From Methylocapsa sp. S129 (lineage in GTDB: Bacteria; Pseudomonadota; Alphaproteobacteria; Rhizobiales; Beijerinckiaceae), in assembly GCF_009765995.1 (NCBI RefSeq), contig NZ_LMUI01000008.1:131292-195291 (forward strand): 64,000 nt of DNA. Reading direction: 5' to 3'. Positions 63,763 through 64,000 of this stretch are shown here, one piece after another; positions within the stretch are counted from its first letter, which is position 1; each line of letters opens with the position of its first letter. The translations under genes were made by a program, and so were the position numbers. Below the pieces are notes generated by a model that searched no databases, was not told the DNA's origin, and saw only the letters and a list, made by a program, of their open reading frames with translations.

Positions 63763-64000
63763 ATGACCAAAACCCCAGCCGCCAAGACCGGCGCCGGTCG
63801 ATTCTTCGAGGATTTTTCGGTCGGGCAGGTTCTCGTCCATGCAACGCCGCGCACCTTGAGCCATGGCGACGTCGCGCTTTATGCGGCGCTGTTTGGCGCG
63901 CGCTTCGCCGTTCAGTCGGCCGATACGTTCGCCGCGGCGATCGGCTATCCCCATAGCCCCATCGACGATCTGCTCGCCTTCCATATCGTGTTCGGCAAGA
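63763..64000 (+). CDS. Mesaconyl-CoA hydratase (MaoC family), 3' truncated
   Basis: The first 79 codons are present and the gene runs off the right edge. The N-terminus (FFEDFSVGQVLVHATPRTLS, then GDVALYAALFGARFAVQ and SPIDDLLAFHIVFGK) follows the Rhodobacter mesaconyl-CoA hydratase (beta-methylmalyl-CoA dehydratase), an enzyme of the ethylmalonyl-CoA pathway for acetate and C1 assimilation. A GGGGAGG site precedes the ATG. Its presence suggests the organism grows on C1 or C2 compounds without isocitrate lyase, but one partial gene is thin evidence. Confidence 0.85.
   Translation, partial: MTKTPAAKTGAGRFFEDFSVGQVLVHATPRTLSHGDVALYAALFGARFAVQSADTFAAAIGYPHSPIDDLLAFHIVFGK

Overview
The window is 64 kb of high-GC bacterial chromosome with dense, mostly well-formed genes, many ATGA/GTGA start-stop overlaps and AGGAG-type ribosome sites. 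Several traits point to an alphaproteobacterium of the order Hyphomicrobiales, perhaps near the Beijerinckiaceae/Methylocystaceae: extensin-like lipoprotein, DUF993, CnoX-type thioredoxin next to a LON-domain protein, an allantoinase-OHCU decarboxylase fusion, and a mesaconyl-CoA hydratase of the ethylmalonyl-CoA pathway at the right edge. The family-level guess is inference. No phage, insertion sequence or CRISPR array was seen. The only RNA gene found is tRNA-Ala(CGC).

Layout. 0-6.8 kb: a truncated GlxA-type regulator, a palindromic repeat island, an MDR oxidoreductase, an MFS exporter and four small exported proteins. 7-12.3 kb: a membrane/[2Fe-2S]/class III nucleotide cyclase fusion and a five-PAS hybrid histidine kinase. 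12.4-15 kb: short genes with good ribosome sites and a caspase-Sel1 protein. 15-20 kb: a GbcA-like Rieske oxygenase, a galactose/arabinose 1-dehydrogenase, a hydrolase and a TPR protein.

19.9-34.3 kb is the main accessory feature, a sugar-type catabolic island. One minus-strand run encodes a GtsABCD-like ABC importer followed without a break by GMC oxidoreductase, SDR and a second GMC oxidoreductase. Upstream of it lies lacI-type regulator, Gfo/Idh/MocA dehydrogenase, fused CoA-transferase and crotonase-fold enzyme, all overlapping or nearly so. A divergent DUF993 aldolase-like gene faces lacI. Two identical palindromes (GGAACGTTCC) lie in the lacI/DUF993 intergenic region and are the likely operators. 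The substrate is unknown.

34.2-46.1 kb: soxR divergent from an SDR plus QueA-like pair with a 19-bp-spacer SoxR-type promoter; LON-domain protein and CnoX-like thioredoxin; a prolyl-tRNA editing protein; a DUF4160/DUF2442-HTH toxin-antitoxin candidate with its own palindromic operator; a formate/nitrite transporter preceded by a sigma-54 type promoter; a NicO metal transporter with its DUF1007 partner; an HxlR regulator with a perfect inverted repeat facing a thioesterase.

46.2-64 kb: purine catabolism (allantoinase-OHCU decarboxylase fusion, then guanine deaminase); a glycan cluster (GT4 glycosyltransferase, debranching enzyme, GH63-like glucosidase) around a second hybrid histidine kinase; a translationally coupled DoxX-cupin-VOC operon divergent from SDR-GMC; a sirtuin; tRNA-Ala; YggT; and the start of mesaconyl-CoA hydratase.
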